The position numbers were made by a program, and so were the translations under genes. 64,000 bases of DNA, from assembly GCF_050337105.1 (NCBI RefSeq), contig NZ_JAKJSQ010000014.1, positions 1 to 64,000 of the forward strand. The letters run 5' to 3'. Below, piece after piece: positions 22,882 through 32,521 of the stretch; position 1 is the first letter of the stretch, and every line of letters starts with the position of its first letter. Source of the stretch: Aliivibrio_A kagoshimensis (GTDB lineage: Bacteria; Pseudomonadota; Gammaproteobacteria; Enterobacterales; Vibrionaceae). The notes beneath the pieces are model-generated. The model did not search any database. It was not told where the DNA came from and saw only the letters and a list, made by a program, of their open reading frames with translations.

Positions 22882-25683
22882 ATGACTAAATACGGCTTAC
22901 GTGCTCGCGTTATCACCATGACCTTGGCTCCTACTTTGATCATTGGTCTGTTACTTAGTACTTTTTTTACGATGAATCGGTATACCGATCTTGAGAACCA
23001 ACTCATCTCTACCGGTACCAGCATCATTGAACCATTAGCCATCTCCAGTGAATATGGGATGACCACTAAAAGCCGAGAAGCGGTTCGACGACTCATCAGT
23101 TACACCCATCGAAAACACTCCAAAATCGTTCGAAGCATTGCCGTATTTGATTCAACCCATGAACTGTTTGTTACCTCAAACTTTCATCCCAATTTTGAAC
23201 AGCTCATGTTAAATAGAGAGGTGCCTATTCCTCTTCTCTTAGACGTTAACTTGCATGATGATATTTTAATTCTTAGAGCGCCTATTTTGGCTGAAGGGCA
23301 ATTCTCAAATCAATTTGAAGACACCGCCATCAATCAACCTTTAGGTTATATTGCCATTGAGCTGGATCTCTCCTCTCTACGTCTACAGCAATTCCAAGAG
23401 ATATTCGCGGCCCTGACGGTGCTAGCGCTGGGCTTAAGTCTATCTGGCTTATTCGCCTACCGATTGATGCAAGATGTGACTAAACCTATCTCTCATATGG
23501 TGAGCGTGGTCGATCGCATCAGGCGCGGCCACTTAGATACTCGAATTGAAACCCATCTGCACGGTGAATTAGACACCTTAAAAAATGGTATTAATGCCAT
23601 GGCGATTTCACTTTCGGAATACCATGTCGAGATGCAGCAGAGTATCGATCAAGCCACTTCTGATCTACGGGAAACTTTAGAACAATTAGAGATCCAAAAC
23701 GTGGAACTGGATATCGCGAAAAAACGCGCACAAGAAGCGGCACGAGTGAAGTCAGAGTTCCTTGCTAATATGTCTCATGAACTGCGTACCCCACTCAATG
23801 GCGTCATTGGATTTACCAGACAGCTACTGAAAACCAGACTCTCAAGCAGTCAACAAGACTACCTACTCACCATTGAAGGTTCAGCGAATAACCTGTTAAC
23901 GATCATTAACGACATTCTTGATTTCTCAAAACTTGAAGCGGGCAAGCTGTTACTTGAGAACATCCCTTTTGAGTTCCAAGAATCGCTTGATGAAGTGGTT
24001 GCTCTATTGGCACCAAGCGCTCACGAAAAAGGGTTAGAGTTAACCTTAAAAGTGGACACAAACATTCCAACTGGAGTGATTGGCGATCCACTGCGTATTC
24101 AGCAAGTGTTAACCAATTTAGTTGGAAACTCCATCAAATTTACTGAACGTGGCAATATTGATATTTCGATTGAGTTGAAGATGCTCAGTGACAACAGCAT
24201 TGATATTCAGTTTGTGGTTCGTGACACTGGTATTGGCATCTCAGAGAGACAACAAGCGCAGCTATTCCAAGCCTTCAGCCAAGCTGATGCCAGTATATCT
24301 CGCCGCTATGGTGGAACCGGGTTAGGTCTGGTTATCACCCAAAAACTGGTCTCTCAAATGGGTGGAGAGATTGGATTAAGTAGCCGTCTACACCAAGGAT
24401 CAACTTTCTGGTTCTCAATTCGATTAGGCACCACAGAATTACCTATTGCAGAGCCTATCGACAGTGAGCAACTTATTGGAAAGAGCATTTTACTTATTGA
24501 CTCCAATACTCAATCTGCTGCGATTTTGCAACAACAGCTGTCGAAAGAGGGCTTATCCGTCGATCACTGCTTAGAGATTCCCTCACACATTGAGTTTCAC
24601 GATGTGGCTCTTATCAATTTCAGTGCTGATAGCAGTTGGGACAATAGCTCTGTGTTACATTACATCAACCGACTGCAGATAGTGTGTCCTAAAGTCATTG
24701 TGGGTTTACCCAGTACTGAGCTCGCGCTGTCTGAAACGCTGCTCCACATTCCTAATGTGACTTGTTTGGCCAAACCACTGGCGAAAAGAAAACTTTTTAA
24801 TGCGCTCGTTATCTCAAGCGATATTCTGCCAGAGGTTGCGGTTTCAACGCCAATGCAACCACAGAATGAGATCCTGCCGTTAACCGTTATGGCGGTTGAT
24901 GATAACCCCGCGAACCTAAAATTGATTACCGCGCTACTTCAAGAGCGTGTTGAAACCGTTATCTCTTGTAGTAGTGGCCAAGAAGCCGTGGAACAGGCAC
25001 AAAACCGACACTTTGATGTGATCTTAATGGACATTCAAATGCCTCAAATGGATGGGGTAATGGCGTGTCAAAAAATCAGAGAAATCCCTCATAACGTCAT
25101 GACTCCGATTATTGCTGTCACCGCACATGCGATGGCAGGGGAACGCGAACGTCTCATTAATGCTGGTATGGATGACTATTTAACCAAACCGATTGAAGAG
25201 CATATTTTGCAACAAGTGTTGGTGCATTGGGATCCTAACAGCTGCTCGACTCAGGTTGAGAAAGTACAGCCAACATCGGTGGATGTTAACTCTCTCATCA
25301 AAAAGAGCCAGTCCGTACCGAAGAAATCTGATCCCATTGACTGGACGCTCGCTTTAAAACAGGCGGCAGGTAAAGAGGGGTTAGCAAAAGAGATGCTGCA
25401 GATGCTGGTCGATTTCATTCCAGAAGTTGACCAACAGATAGAGATCACACTAGAGAATCCTGAGCAGCAAGTCATCGCGCTTAAGGAGATCATCCATAAA
25501 TTGCATGGAAGTTGCTCTTACAGTGGTGTCCCTCGATTAAAGGCATTGTGTCAAACCATTGAGACGGAGCTACGAGCTCAACAATCTATCGATAATATTG
25601 AGCCTGAGTTACTTGAACTGCAAGATGAGTTAACTAAGGTTTGTGAGTCAGCGAAAGATATTTATAAAGTGATAAAGCTATAG
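22882..25683 (+). CDS. barA: Hybrid sensor histidine kinase BarA (VarS)
   Basis: BarA phosphorylates the regulator UvrY (VarA), which turns on CsrB-type small RNAs that sequester CsrA. The 933-residue inner-membrane protein has transmembrane segments near residues 9-30 and 170-190 bracketing a periplasmic sensor, a HAMP linker, a coiled coil, a HisKA domain with phospho-accepting H299 (MSHELRTPLNGV), an ATPase domain (DTGIGIS, GGTGLGLVI), a degenerate receiver-like part, a true receiver with D717 (ILMDIQMPQMDG) and an HPt domain with H875 (HKLHGSCSYSG). It corresponds to V. cholerae VarS. The response regulator gene is not in this window. The gene stands alone between rlmD and acpS. Confidence 0.95.
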   Translation: MTKYGLRARVITMTLAPTLIIGLLLSTFFTMNRYTDLENQLISTGTSIIEPLAISSEYGMTTKSREAVRRLISYTHRKHSKIVRSIAVFDSTHELFVTSNFHPNFEQLMLNREVPIPLLLDVNLHDDILILRAPILAEGQFSNQFEDTAINQPLGYIAIELDLSSLRLQQFQEIFAALTVLALGLSLSGLFAYRLMQDVTKPISHMVSVVDRIRRGHLDTRIETHLHGELDTLKNGINAMAISLSEYHVEMQQSIDQATSDLRETLEQLEIQNVELDIAKKRAQEAARVKSEFLANMSHELRTPLNGVIGFTRQLLKTRLSSSQQDYLLTIEGSANNLLTIINDILDFSKLEAGKLLLENIPFEFQESLDEVVALLAPSAHEKGLELTLKVDTNIPTGVIGDPLRIQQVLTNLVGNSIKFTERGNIDISIELKMLSDNSIDIQFVVRDTGIGISERQQAQLFQAFSQADASISRRYGGTGLGLVITQKLVSQMGGEIGLSSRLHQGSTFWFSIRLGTTELPIAEPIDSEQLIGKSILLIDSNTQSAAILQQQLSKEGLSVDHCLEIPSHIEFHDVALINFSADSSWDNSSVLHYINRLQIVCPKVIVGLPSTELALSETLLHIPNVTCLAKPLAKRKLFNALVISSDILPEVAVSTPMQPQNEILPLTVMAVDDNPANLKLITALLQERVETVISCSSGQEAVEQAQNRHFDVILMDIQMPQMDGVMACQKIREIPHNVMTPIIAVTAHAMAGERERLINAGMDDYLTKPIEEHILQQVLVHWDPNSCSTQVEKVQPTSVDVNSLIKKSQSVPKKSDPIDWTLALKQAAGKEGLAKEMLQMLVDFIPEVDQQIEITLENPEQQVIALKEIIHKLHGSCSYSGVPRLKALCQTIETELRAQQSIDNIEPELLELQDELTKVCESAKDIYKVIKL

Positions 25684-25710
25684 AACGAGCAGAGCGATCT
25701 CTGCTCGATC

Positions 25711-26091
25711 TCAAGATTCAAAGATAACGGTCGCCACTGCGTAGTTTCTTTCGTCTGATATAGTGAGGTGAATCTGGCTCACCTCTTTTTCTGTCGCAAG
25801 TTCTAGTGCCTTACCGAATAACGTTAAGACCGGTTTTCCTAAATGGTCATTGCCTATCTCAAAATCTTGAAACGTCACCCCACAAGCAATCCCTGTTCCC
25901 AACGCTTTTGAGGCAGCCTCTTTGGCAGAAAAGCGTTTCGCAAGGTAACGAGCCTGTTGCTTTAACCCACTGAATTTTTGATACTCTCGATCCGTTAAGA
26001 TACGCTGGGCAAAAGCATCACCACTTCGAGAGAGCGCTTTTTCCACTCTCTCAATTTCAGCAATATCAGTACCTAATCCAACAATAGCCAT
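25711..26091 (-). CDS. acpS: Holo-[acyl-carrier-protein] synthase
   Basis: AcpS transfers 4'-phosphopantetheine from CoA to the apo acyl carrier protein. The 126-residue product begins MAIVGLGTDIAEIERVE, with the metal-binding Asp, and contains the second motif KRFSAKEAASKALGTG. The pdxJ stop and this ATG share one A (TAATG). It is the last gene of the long minus-strand series running down from rpoE. Confidence 0.96.
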   Translation of the reverse strand: MAIVGLGTDIAEIERVEKALSRSGDAFAQRILTDREYQKFSGLKQQARYLAKRFSAKEAASKALGTGIACGVTFQDFEIGNDHLGKPVLTLFGKALELATEKEVSQIHLTISDERNYAVATVIFES

Positions 26092-26822
26092 TAACGACGA
26101 GCTTCATCCATCAACACTCGCATGTCACTGACCGCTTTACTTAAGCCATCAAACATTGCTCTACCCATCACAGAGTGACCAATGTTCAGTTCATACAGCT
26201 CTGGAATAGCAGCCATCGCTTTAACATTATGATAGGTAAGGCCATGCCCAGCATTCACTTTAATGCCTAACGAACTGGCATAAGTTGCCCCTACGGCAAC
26301 CTTATCAAGCTCAACCTTCTGTTGCTCTTCATTTTCAGCGTCTGCATATTGGCCGGTATGCAACTCGATAAAAGGAGCACCACAAGCGGCAGCAGCTTCA
26401 ATCTGTTTAGGGTCAGCATCAATAAAGAGAGAGACTTTAATTCCTGCAGCCGTCATCTTTTGTGTCGCCGCTTTCACTTTCTCTAGCTGCCCAACCACAT
26501 CAAGTCCGCCTTCGGTCGTTAATTCTTCACGTTTTTCGGGAACTAAACATACGTACTCGGGAAGCACTTCAAGTGCAATAGCAACCATCTCATCGGTGAC
26601 AGCCATCTCTAAGTTCATGCGCGTTTGAATCGTCTCTTTCAACACTCGCACATCGCGATCGTTGATGTGTCGACGATCCTCTCGAAGATGGATAGTGATG
26701 CCATCAGCCCCAGCTCGCTCTGCGATCTCCGCTGCGTGTACAGGATCTGGGTATTTAGTTCCACGTGCATTTCTTAGGGTCGCGACGTGATCAATATTAA
26801 TACCAAGTAAGATTGGACTCAT
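26091..26822 (-). CDS. pdxJ: Pyridoxine 5'-phosphate synthase
   Basis: PdxJ condenses 1-deoxyxylulose 5-phosphate with 3-amino-2-oxopropyl phosphate to give pyridoxine 5'-phosphate. The 243-residue TIM-barrel protein starts LLGINIDHVATLRNARG, then ITIHLREDRRHINDRDV, FIELHTGQYAD and the C-terminal VNAGHGLTYHNV and ELNIGHSVMGRA phosphate-binding segments. Its start overlaps the recO stop by four bases (ATGA). pdxJ-acpS after recO is the conserved order. Confidence 0.97.
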   Translation of the reverse strand: MSPILLGINIDHVATLRNARGTKYPDPVHAAEIAERAGADGITIHLREDRRHINDRDVRVLKETIQTRMNLEMAVTDEMVAIALEVLPEYVCLVPEKREELTTEGGLDVVGQLEKVKAATQKMTAAGIKVSLFIDADPKQIEAAAACGAPFIELHTGQYADAENEEQQKVELDKVAVGATYASSLGIKVNAGHGLTYHNVKAMAAIPELYELNIGHSVMGRAMFDGLSKAVSDMRVLMDEARR

Positions 26823-27532
26823 TTTGCAATTCTCCTTGCTCGAGGAACAAACAGTTCCCTGCTTTTTAATGGTTTGGCACCAAGATACGGCTTTAATGCT
26901 ATACGTGTAAAGCGTTTAGCCGCTTTTAATTGTTCTTTTGTTTCAAATCTTCTTTCGCTGATGGCAATCAGTTCATTACCATAAAAAGTGAGGTTATCCA
27001 TTCGAATAGAGGCCAGAAAACCTTTTTGCTCTCGAAAGCGATAAGTCATATCAGGGTCCACCGGCTCCCCCGTTCCTGAGCAGTGTAAAAAATCTACGCC
27101 ATACCCCATTGCTGATAAGAGTGCTAACTCAAAGCGACGCAGTGCCGGTTCTGGGTTTTCTGTTTGAGCAAGTTCTGATAATGCAGATAGATAGTCTAGA
27201 AAAAGAGCTGGATATGGGGTTTCACTCTCTAAAACACGTCCAAGTAACTCATTGAGATAGAGCCCTGAATAGAGCATAACACCGGTTAATGGTAGCGAGA
27301 GACTGATGGTTTCTGCCTGACGAAGGGTTCGCATAGAGCCTCTACCCGACCACTTCATCAGCAGTGGCGTAAATGGCTGCAGTGCCCCTTTCAAATGAGA
27401 ACGTTTACTGCGAGCGCCTTTTGACATAATTGAGAGGCGACCATACTCTTCGCTAAACACGTCTAAGATAAGACTCGTCTCGCTATAGGGTCGACGATGA
27501 AGGACAAAGCAGCGCTGCAGCCCATCCTCCAT
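26819..27532 (-). CDS. recO: DNA repair protein RecO
   Basis: RecO anneals SSB-coated single strands and, with RecR, helps load RecA in the RecF pathway. The 237-residue protein has an N-terminal OB-fold beginning MEDGLQRCFVLHRRPYSETSL and a helical C-terminal part. An upstream in-frame start would overlap the era coding region by 47 bases; the inner ATG 10 bases after the era stop matches the family N-terminus and was chosen. It overlaps pdxJ by four bases. The zinc-binding cysteines seen in some RecO proteins are not evident, as is usual in gammaproteobacteria. Confidence 0.93.
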   Translation of the reverse strand: MEDGLQRCFVLHRRPYSETSLILDVFSEEYGRLSIMSKGARSKRSHLKGALQPFTPLLMKWSGRGSMRTLRQAETISLSLPLTGVMLYSGLYLNELLGRVLESETPYPALFLDYLSALSELAQTENPEPALRRFELALLSAMGYGVDFLHCSGTGEPVDPDMTYRFREQKGFLASIRMDNLTFYGNELIAISERRFETKEQLKAAKRFTRIALKPYLGAKPLKSRELFVPRARRIAK

Positions 27533-27542
27533 CAAGGGGTTA

Positions 27543-28508
27543 TTAAAGGTCGTCAATGTACCCCAATGAACGCAGTGCACGCTCATCATCAGCCCAACCT
27601 GATTTCACTTTAACCCATAGTTCTAAGTAGACACCGCGCTCAAAAAGTTTTTCCATGTCTAGGCGAGCTTCACGACCGATGGTTTTAATTTTTTCACCAC
27701 CTTTCCCTACCACCATTTTTTTCTGGCCTAAACGTTCAACCAGAATCAAACCATTGATTTGAAAACCATCATTATCAGGATTGTAATCAAAACGTTCGAT
27801 CTCAACCGTCACAGAGTAAGGCAGTTCTTCGCCAGTAAAACGCATCAGTTTTTCACGAATGATCTCTGAGGCCATAAAGCGCTGCGAACGATCAGTCACA
27901 TACTCTTCAGGAAAGTGATGCTCCGCTTTTGGTAGGTATTCACGAACAATTTTACGAATCGCATCAACATTGGTTCCTTTCTTTGCAGAAACAGGAATCA
28001 CGTCAACAAAATCCATTTTTTCGGTTAATGTCTGCATATGAGACATCACTTCGGTGCGATCTTTTACGTTGTCTACTTTGTTCACCAGCATCACTGTTGG
28101 GAACTCAGCTTTACGCAATTTATTCAGCACCATTTCATCATCAGCGGTCCAGTGCGTACCGTCCACCATAAAGAGGACTAAGTTCACATCACTTAATGAG
28201 CTGTTAGCTGCGCGATTCATCAAACGGTTAATCGCGCGCTTCTCTTCAATGTGAAGGCCCGGAGTATCAATAAAAATGGCTTGATAATCCCCTTCAGTAT
28301 CGACACCCATTATACGGTGACGAGTGGTTTGTGGCTTGCGAGAGGTGATCGATATTTTCTGCCCTAATAAATTATTAAGCAGGGTCGATTTACCAACATT
28401 TGGGCGCCCTACGATGGCAATAAATCCACAATGCTGATTATCTGTTGTTGTTGTACTTCCCTCTGACGAAAAATAGGCGTCGAGGTCAAACTCTTTATCT
28501 TCTGACAT
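27543..28508 (-). CDS. era: GTPase Era
   Basis: Era binds the 3' end of 16S rRNA and is needed for 30S subunit maturation. The 321-residue protein has the G1 motif GRPNVGKSTLLNNLLG near residue 33, G3 DTPGLH, G4 NKVD and G5 SAKKG, then a C-terminal KH domain (GQKKMVVGKGGEKIKTIGREAR). An N-terminal extension of about 25 residues precedes the GTPase domain. Its ATG shares one base with the rnc stop, as is common for this pair. Confidence 0.97.
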   Translation of the reverse strand: MSEDKEFDLDAYFSSEGSTTTTDNQHCGFIAIVGRPNVGKSTLLNNLLGQKISITSRKPQTTRHRIMGVDTEGDYQAIFIDTPGLHIEEKRAINRLMNRAANSSLSDVNLVLFMVDGTHWTADDEMVLNKLRKAEFPTVMLVNKVDNVKDRTEVMSHMQTLTEKMDFVDVIPVSAKKGTNVDAIRKIVREYLPKAEHHFPEEYVTDRSQRFMASEIIREKLMRFTGEELPYSVTVEIERFDYNPDNDGFQINGLILVERLGQKKMVVGKGGEKIKTIGREARLDMEKLFERGVYLELWVKVKSGWADDERALRSLGYIDDL

Positions 28509-29179
28509 TAACTCAGTTGTCCTAATGCTATTTCAGCGGCCGCTTGCTCTGCCTTGCGACGACTGCTGCCTTTTCCTACAACAGGTTTTTCCATGCCTGA
28601 AATGTCACACTCAACCGTAAATTCTTGATTGTGTGCCTCACCTTTAATATTAGTCACATTATAAGCAGGCAGTGGTAAACGTCTGCCTTGTAAATGCTCT
28701 TGAAGCCTCGTTTTTGGATCTTTCTGTGATACACCCGGTTCAATGGTCTCTAAACGCGAGTGATACCAAGCGAGAATAATCTTACGTACTTCTTCGGTAT
28801 TGCTGTCTAAATAGATAGCGCCAATAATTGCTTCTACAGCGTCAGCTAAGATAGAGTCACGTCTAAACCCGCCACTTTTTAGCTCACCTGGACCTAGAAA
28901 TAGATAATCTCCCAGCATGAACTCTCGGCCAAGCTCAGCCAAAGTATGTCCTCGCACTAATGTGGCTCGCATACGACTCATATCGCCTTCATCAACGCTT
29001 GGGAAACGGTGATACAGTTCATCAGCAATCACAAAACTCAAAATAGAATCGCCCAGAAACTCTAGACGTTCATTATGTTTTCCGTTAGCACTACGATGAG
29101 TCAATGCTAAGTTGATCAGCTCAGGGTTTACAAACTCATAGCCGATCTTTCTTTGTAATCTGTTAATTGGTGTGGTCAT
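28508..29179 (-). CDS. rnc: Ribonuclease III
   Basis: RNase III cuts double-stranded RNA, processing the rRNA precursor and many mRNAs. The 223-residue enzyme shows the signature NERLEFLGDSILSFVIADEL near residues 36-55, the second metal site DAVEAIIGAIYLDS near 115-130 and a C-terminal double-stranded RNA-binding domain with GKGSSRRKAEQAAAEIAL. The lepB-rnc-era order is conserved; in E. coli RNase III cuts its own leader, and whether that occurs here cannot be judged. Confidence 0.97.
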   Translation of the reverse strand: MTTPINRLQRKIGYEFVNPELINLALTHRSANGKHNERLEFLGDSILSFVIADELYHRFPSVDEGDMSRMRATLVRGHTLAELGREFMLGDYLFLGPGELKSGGFRRDSILADAVEAIIGAIYLDSNTEEVRKIILAWYHSRLETIEPGVSQKDPKTRLQEHLQGRRLPLPAYNVTNIKGEAHNQEFTVECDISGMEKPVVGKGSSRRKAEQAAAEIALGQLS

Positions 29180-29184
29180 AATTT

Positions 29185-30090
29185 TTAATCAATTCCGCCG
29201 ACACGACTGAATCGTACATCGGTAGGTATCCAAGATGGCAGCACACTATCGCTACCGCGTTCAAATTCAAAGCTGATCCAGATTCCGACCGCTTTACCCA
29301 CTAAATTCTCTTCTGGGACAAATCCCCAAAAACGGCTATCTGCACTATTGTCTCTATTATCACCCATAGCAAAGTAGTGGCCTTCTGGCACAACCCACGT
29401 ATTCACACCAGGACGAGGCGAGTAATTTGCCTCACGGTTTGGTGCGTAAGGGTTAACTAAAATTTGGTGTTTGATACCATTATCAGCTAACTGCTCCGTA
29501 GCTTGAATCAAATCCGTTCTTCCTTGACTAAATTGACTGACTTGTACATCAGTAAGTGGCACCCACTTACACGACCCTTCACCTGACTGTTGAATACACA
29601 ATTTCTTATCTTGAGTGTAAGTCACGGTATCACCGGGAAGCCCAACCACTCGTTTAATGTAATCAATAGTAGGGTCAACCGGGTACTTAAAGACAATCAC
29701 ATCGCCACGTTCAGGCTTTCCAGTCTCTAGTATCTCGTTTCTCCACATTGGCTCACGAAGGCCATAGGAGAACTTTTCAACCAAAATAAAGTCACCAACC
29801 AAAAGCGTCGGCATCATTGAACCGGATGGAATCTGGAACGGTTCATAAATAAATGAGCGTAATATTAACACTAGCCCTAACACCGGAAACATAGAAGCCG
29901 GAGTCTCTATCCAAGCGGGTTGAGGCGCAACTTTAGCAAGAGAAACGGCATCAACCAGACCACCAGAAATGTCCGCCGCAGCATCGATTTTTAGCTTACG
30001 CTTTGGTGCTAGAACAAATTTATCTAACGCCCAGATGATTCCCGTAAATAAGGTAAGTAAAACCAAAATTTGCGAAAAAGTAGCTGCCAT
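29185..30090 (-). CDS. lepB: Signal peptidase I
   Basis: LepB removes signal peptides from exported proteins at the outer face of the inner membrane. The 301-residue protein has two N-terminal transmembrane segments (about residues 4-22 and 63-80), the catalytic Ser91 in IPSGSMMPTL, the general-base Lys146 in DYIKRVVGLPGD and the later GDNRDNSADSR box. AAGGGA lies close upstream of the ATG. It ends five bases before rnc and lies downstream of lepA, the conserved pair. Confidence 0.97.
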   Translation of the reverse strand: MAATFSQILVLLTLFTGIIWALDKFVLAPKRKLKIDAAADISGGLVDAVSLAKVAPQPAWIETPASMFPVLGLVLILRSFIYEPFQIPSGSMMPTLLVGDFILVEKFSYGLREPMWRNEILETGKPERGDVIVFKYPVDPTIDYIKRVVGLPGDTVTYTQDKKLCIQQSGEGSCKWVPLTDVQVSQFSQGRTDLIQATEQLADNGIKHQILVNPYAPNREANYSPRPGVNTWVVPEGHYFAMGDNRDNSADSRFWGFVPEENLVGKAVGIWISFEFERGSDSVLPSWIPTDVRFSRVGGID

Positions 30091-30153
30091 TTGTTTCCCT
30101 TAATATCTGTTTATTGCTTAATATGTTTCAACATCGTGCTGAGTGGATAAAGA

Positions 30154-31947
30154 TTAATCTTTACCTACATGAAGTATGGCTAAAAACGCTTCTTGAGGCA
30201 GCTCGACATTACCGATCTGCTTCATGCGTTTTTTACCCTCTTTCTGTTTCTTCAACAGTTTCTTCTTACGGCTAATATCGCCACCATAACATTTTGCGAT
30301 AACGTTTTTACGCAACTGTTTAACGGTTGAACGAGCAATAATATGACCGCCAATTGCCGCTTGAATCGCGATATCAAACATCTGGCGAGGAATGAACTCT
30401 TTCATCTTCTCAACCAGTTGGCGTCCATGACTCTGTGAATTATCATGGTGCGTAATGATCGCGAGTGCATCCACTCTCTCACCATTAAGCAATACGTCAA
30501 CACGAACCATGTTAGACAGTTCGTAACGCTGAAAGTTGTAATCCAACGAAGCATAACCTCGTGAGGTCGATTTTAATCGATCGAAGAAATCTAACACCAC
30601 TTCAGACATTGGAATGTCATAAGTCAGTGCCACTTGATTTCCGTGATAAACCATATCCACCTGCGTTCCGCGCTTCAAAATACATAAGGTAATTACATTA
30701 CCTAAATATTCAGAAGGAACCAGTATGTGACAACGTGCAATAGGTTCACGGATCTCTTCAATACTGTTAACAGCAGGCAGCTTAGCTGGGCTGTCGACAT
30801 AAAGAAGGTTGCCATCACTCTCAATCACTTCATACACTACGGTTGGCGCTGTCGTAATAAGATCGAGATCATATTCACGCTCTAAGCGCTCTTGAATAAT
30901 TTCCATGTGCAGCATGCCTAGGAAACCACAACGGAAACCAAAACCTAATGCCGATGAACTCTCTGGTTCGTAGAATAGAGAGGCATCATTCAGACTCAGT
31001 TTGCCCAATGCATCGCGGAAATTTTCATAATCATCGGAAGAGACAGGGAATAGACCTGCGTAAACCTGAGGTTTTACTTTCTTAAAGCCAGGAAGACGCT
31101 CGGTACTCCCCCCTTTGGCAACAGTAAGCGTATCACCAACTGGTGCACCAAGAATGTCTTTAATACCACATACGACCCAGCCTACTTCGCCGGTATTCAG
31201 TAAGTCGGTATCAACCTGTTTTGGTGTGAAGATACCTAAACGGTCAACACCCCAAACTTGGTCAGTGCTCATCACTCTGATTTTGTCGTTTTTCTTTAGC
31301 GACCCATTTTTGATTCGAACCAGTGAAACAACACCTAAATAGTTATCAAACCATGAATCGATAATCAAGGCTTGTAATGGCGCGTTAGGATCACCTTCTG
31401 GTGGTGGAATAGAAGCAACAATGTCTTCCAATACCAGATCAACACCTAAACCGGTTTTTGCTGAACACTGAGTCGCATTGCTAGCTTCAATACCAACAAT
31501 GTCTTCAATTTCTTCAGCGACTCGCTCAGGATCTGCTGCAGGAAGGTCAATTTTATTAAGGATTGGAACCACTTCCAAATCCATCTCCATCGCCGTATAA
31601 CAGTTGGCTAACGTTTGAGCTTCAACGCCTTGACCGGCATCAACCACTAACAGTGCGCCTTCACAAGCAGCTAAAGAGCGAGATACTTCATAAGAGAAAT
31701 CTACGTGGCCTGGGGTGTCGATAAAGTTGAGCTGATAGGTTTCGCCATCATTCGCTTTATAATCAAGAGTAACACTCTGGGCTTTAATGGTGATGCCGCG
31801 CTCACGTTCAATATCCATTGAATCAAGCACTTGGGCTGCCATTTCACGTTCTGCAAGGCCGCCGCAAACCTGAATTAAACGGTCGGATAAAGTCGACTTA
31901 CCGTGGTCGATGTGCGCGATGATCGAAAAATTACGAATATTCTTCAT
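30154..31947 (-). CDS. lepA: Elongation factor 4 (LepA)
   Basis: EF4 is a ribosome-bound translational GTPase that can back-translocate ribosomes and aids 30S maturation. The 597-residue protein has the G1 motif AHIDHGKSTL, G2/G3 ERGITI and DTPGHVDF, and G4 NKIDLP, followed by domains II, III and V and the EF4-specific C-terminal domain ending in a Lys-rich CYGGDISRKKKLLKKQKEGKKRMK segment. Length is typical. It follows rseC by 79 bases and precedes lepB. Confidence 0.98.
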   Translation of the reverse strand: MKNIRNFSIIAHIDHGKSTLSDRLIQVCGGLAEREMAAQVLDSMDIERERGITIKAQSVTLDYKANDGETYQLNFIDTPGHVDFSYEVSRSLAACEGALLVVDAGQGVEAQTLANCYTAMEMDLEVVPILNKIDLPAADPERVAEEIEDIVGIEASNATQCSAKTGLGVDLVLEDIVASIPPPEGDPNAPLQALIIDSWFDNYLGVVSLVRIKNGSLKKNDKIRVMSTDQVWGVDRLGIFTPKQVDTDLLNTGEVGWVVCGIKDILGAPVGDTLTVAKGGSTERLPGFKKVKPQVYAGLFPVSSDDYENFRDALGKLSLNDASLFYEPESSSALGFGFRCGFLGMLHMEIIQERLEREYDLDLITTAPTVVYEVIESDGNLLYVDSPAKLPAVNSIEEIREPIARCHILVPSEYLGNVITLCILKRGTQVDMVYHGNQVALTYDIPMSEVVLDFFDRLKSTSRGYASLDYNFQRYELSNMVRVDVLLNGERVDALAIITHHDNSQSHGRQLVEKMKEFIPRQMFDIAIQAAIGGHIIARSTVKQLRKNVIAKCYGGDISRKKKLLKKQKEGKKRMKQIGNVELPQEAFLAILHVGKD

Positions 31948-32026
31948 GGATATTGTGACTGACTCAATTAATAAAAAGATGGGATCGTTAGATCAAGTTG
32001 CAGGATTCTACCGAATTTCGGCGCAG

Positions 32027-32521
32027 CTAGCTATCTTCTGATGCTGCATTTGTCGTCATATTGTCAGATAACGGTGCACCAAGAACTCTTAACAGACGTA
32101 ATTCGCCTTCTGTTCCTGCTTCATTTCTTGTTGCAATGCACTTTGCCAGTTTGAATCCAACCCCTGTAAATACAATGGCTACAGCAATTACAAACGGTTC
32201 GCCTAGGCGAAGAATAGGCTCTAAAATCGTCTGTGCAAAGAGGGCCCCAAGCAGTAAAAAAAGCAAGGGGATAATATAAACAATAATTGCGGATTGCAGT
32301 AAGTTCTTCTCTGGAAGGCCTATCTCAACCAGTTGACCAATTGTTAAGGACTGCTGAGTGGTGAACGTCCACTGATGCTCTTTTCCTGGAATCACTCCAG
32401 ATACGATGCCAGTGCCGCAACTCTGTTTTGACGCACAGTTGCCACAACTGGTTTGTTGCTTACAGCCGACTGTCACCCGATCATTTTCAATATCGATCAC
32501 AGTTGCTAGAGCACTCATCAT
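32027..32521 (-). CDS. rseC: Sigma-E factor regulatory protein RseC
   Basis: RseC is an inner-membrane protein with a role in SoxR reduction and a minor effect on sigma-E. The 164-residue product has an N-terminal Cys-rich cluster (C-x5-C-x2-C-x4-C in CKQQTSCGNCASKQSC) and two transmembrane helices near residues 75-95 and 105-125. Its ATG shares one base with the rseB stop (TAATG). It is the last gene of the rpoE-rseABC operon. Confidence 0.92.
   Translation of the reverse strand: MMSALATVIDIENDRVTVGCKQQTSCGNCASKQSCGTGIVSGVIPGKEHQWTFTTQQSLTIGQLVEIGLPEKNLLQSAIIVYIIPLLFLLLGALFAQTILEPILRLGEPFVIAVAIVFTGVGFKLAKCIATRNEAGTEGELRLLRVLGAPLSDNMTTNAASEDS

Noticed and set aside
24466..24870. Second receiver-like region in BarA without a clear phospho-accepting Asp
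   Set aside because: BarA and GacS-type kinases usually contain such a degenerate segment before the true receiver; not unusual.
26819..27589. RecO starting inside era with 47 bases of overlap
   Set aside because: A better start 10 bases after the era stop matches the RecO family N-terminus.
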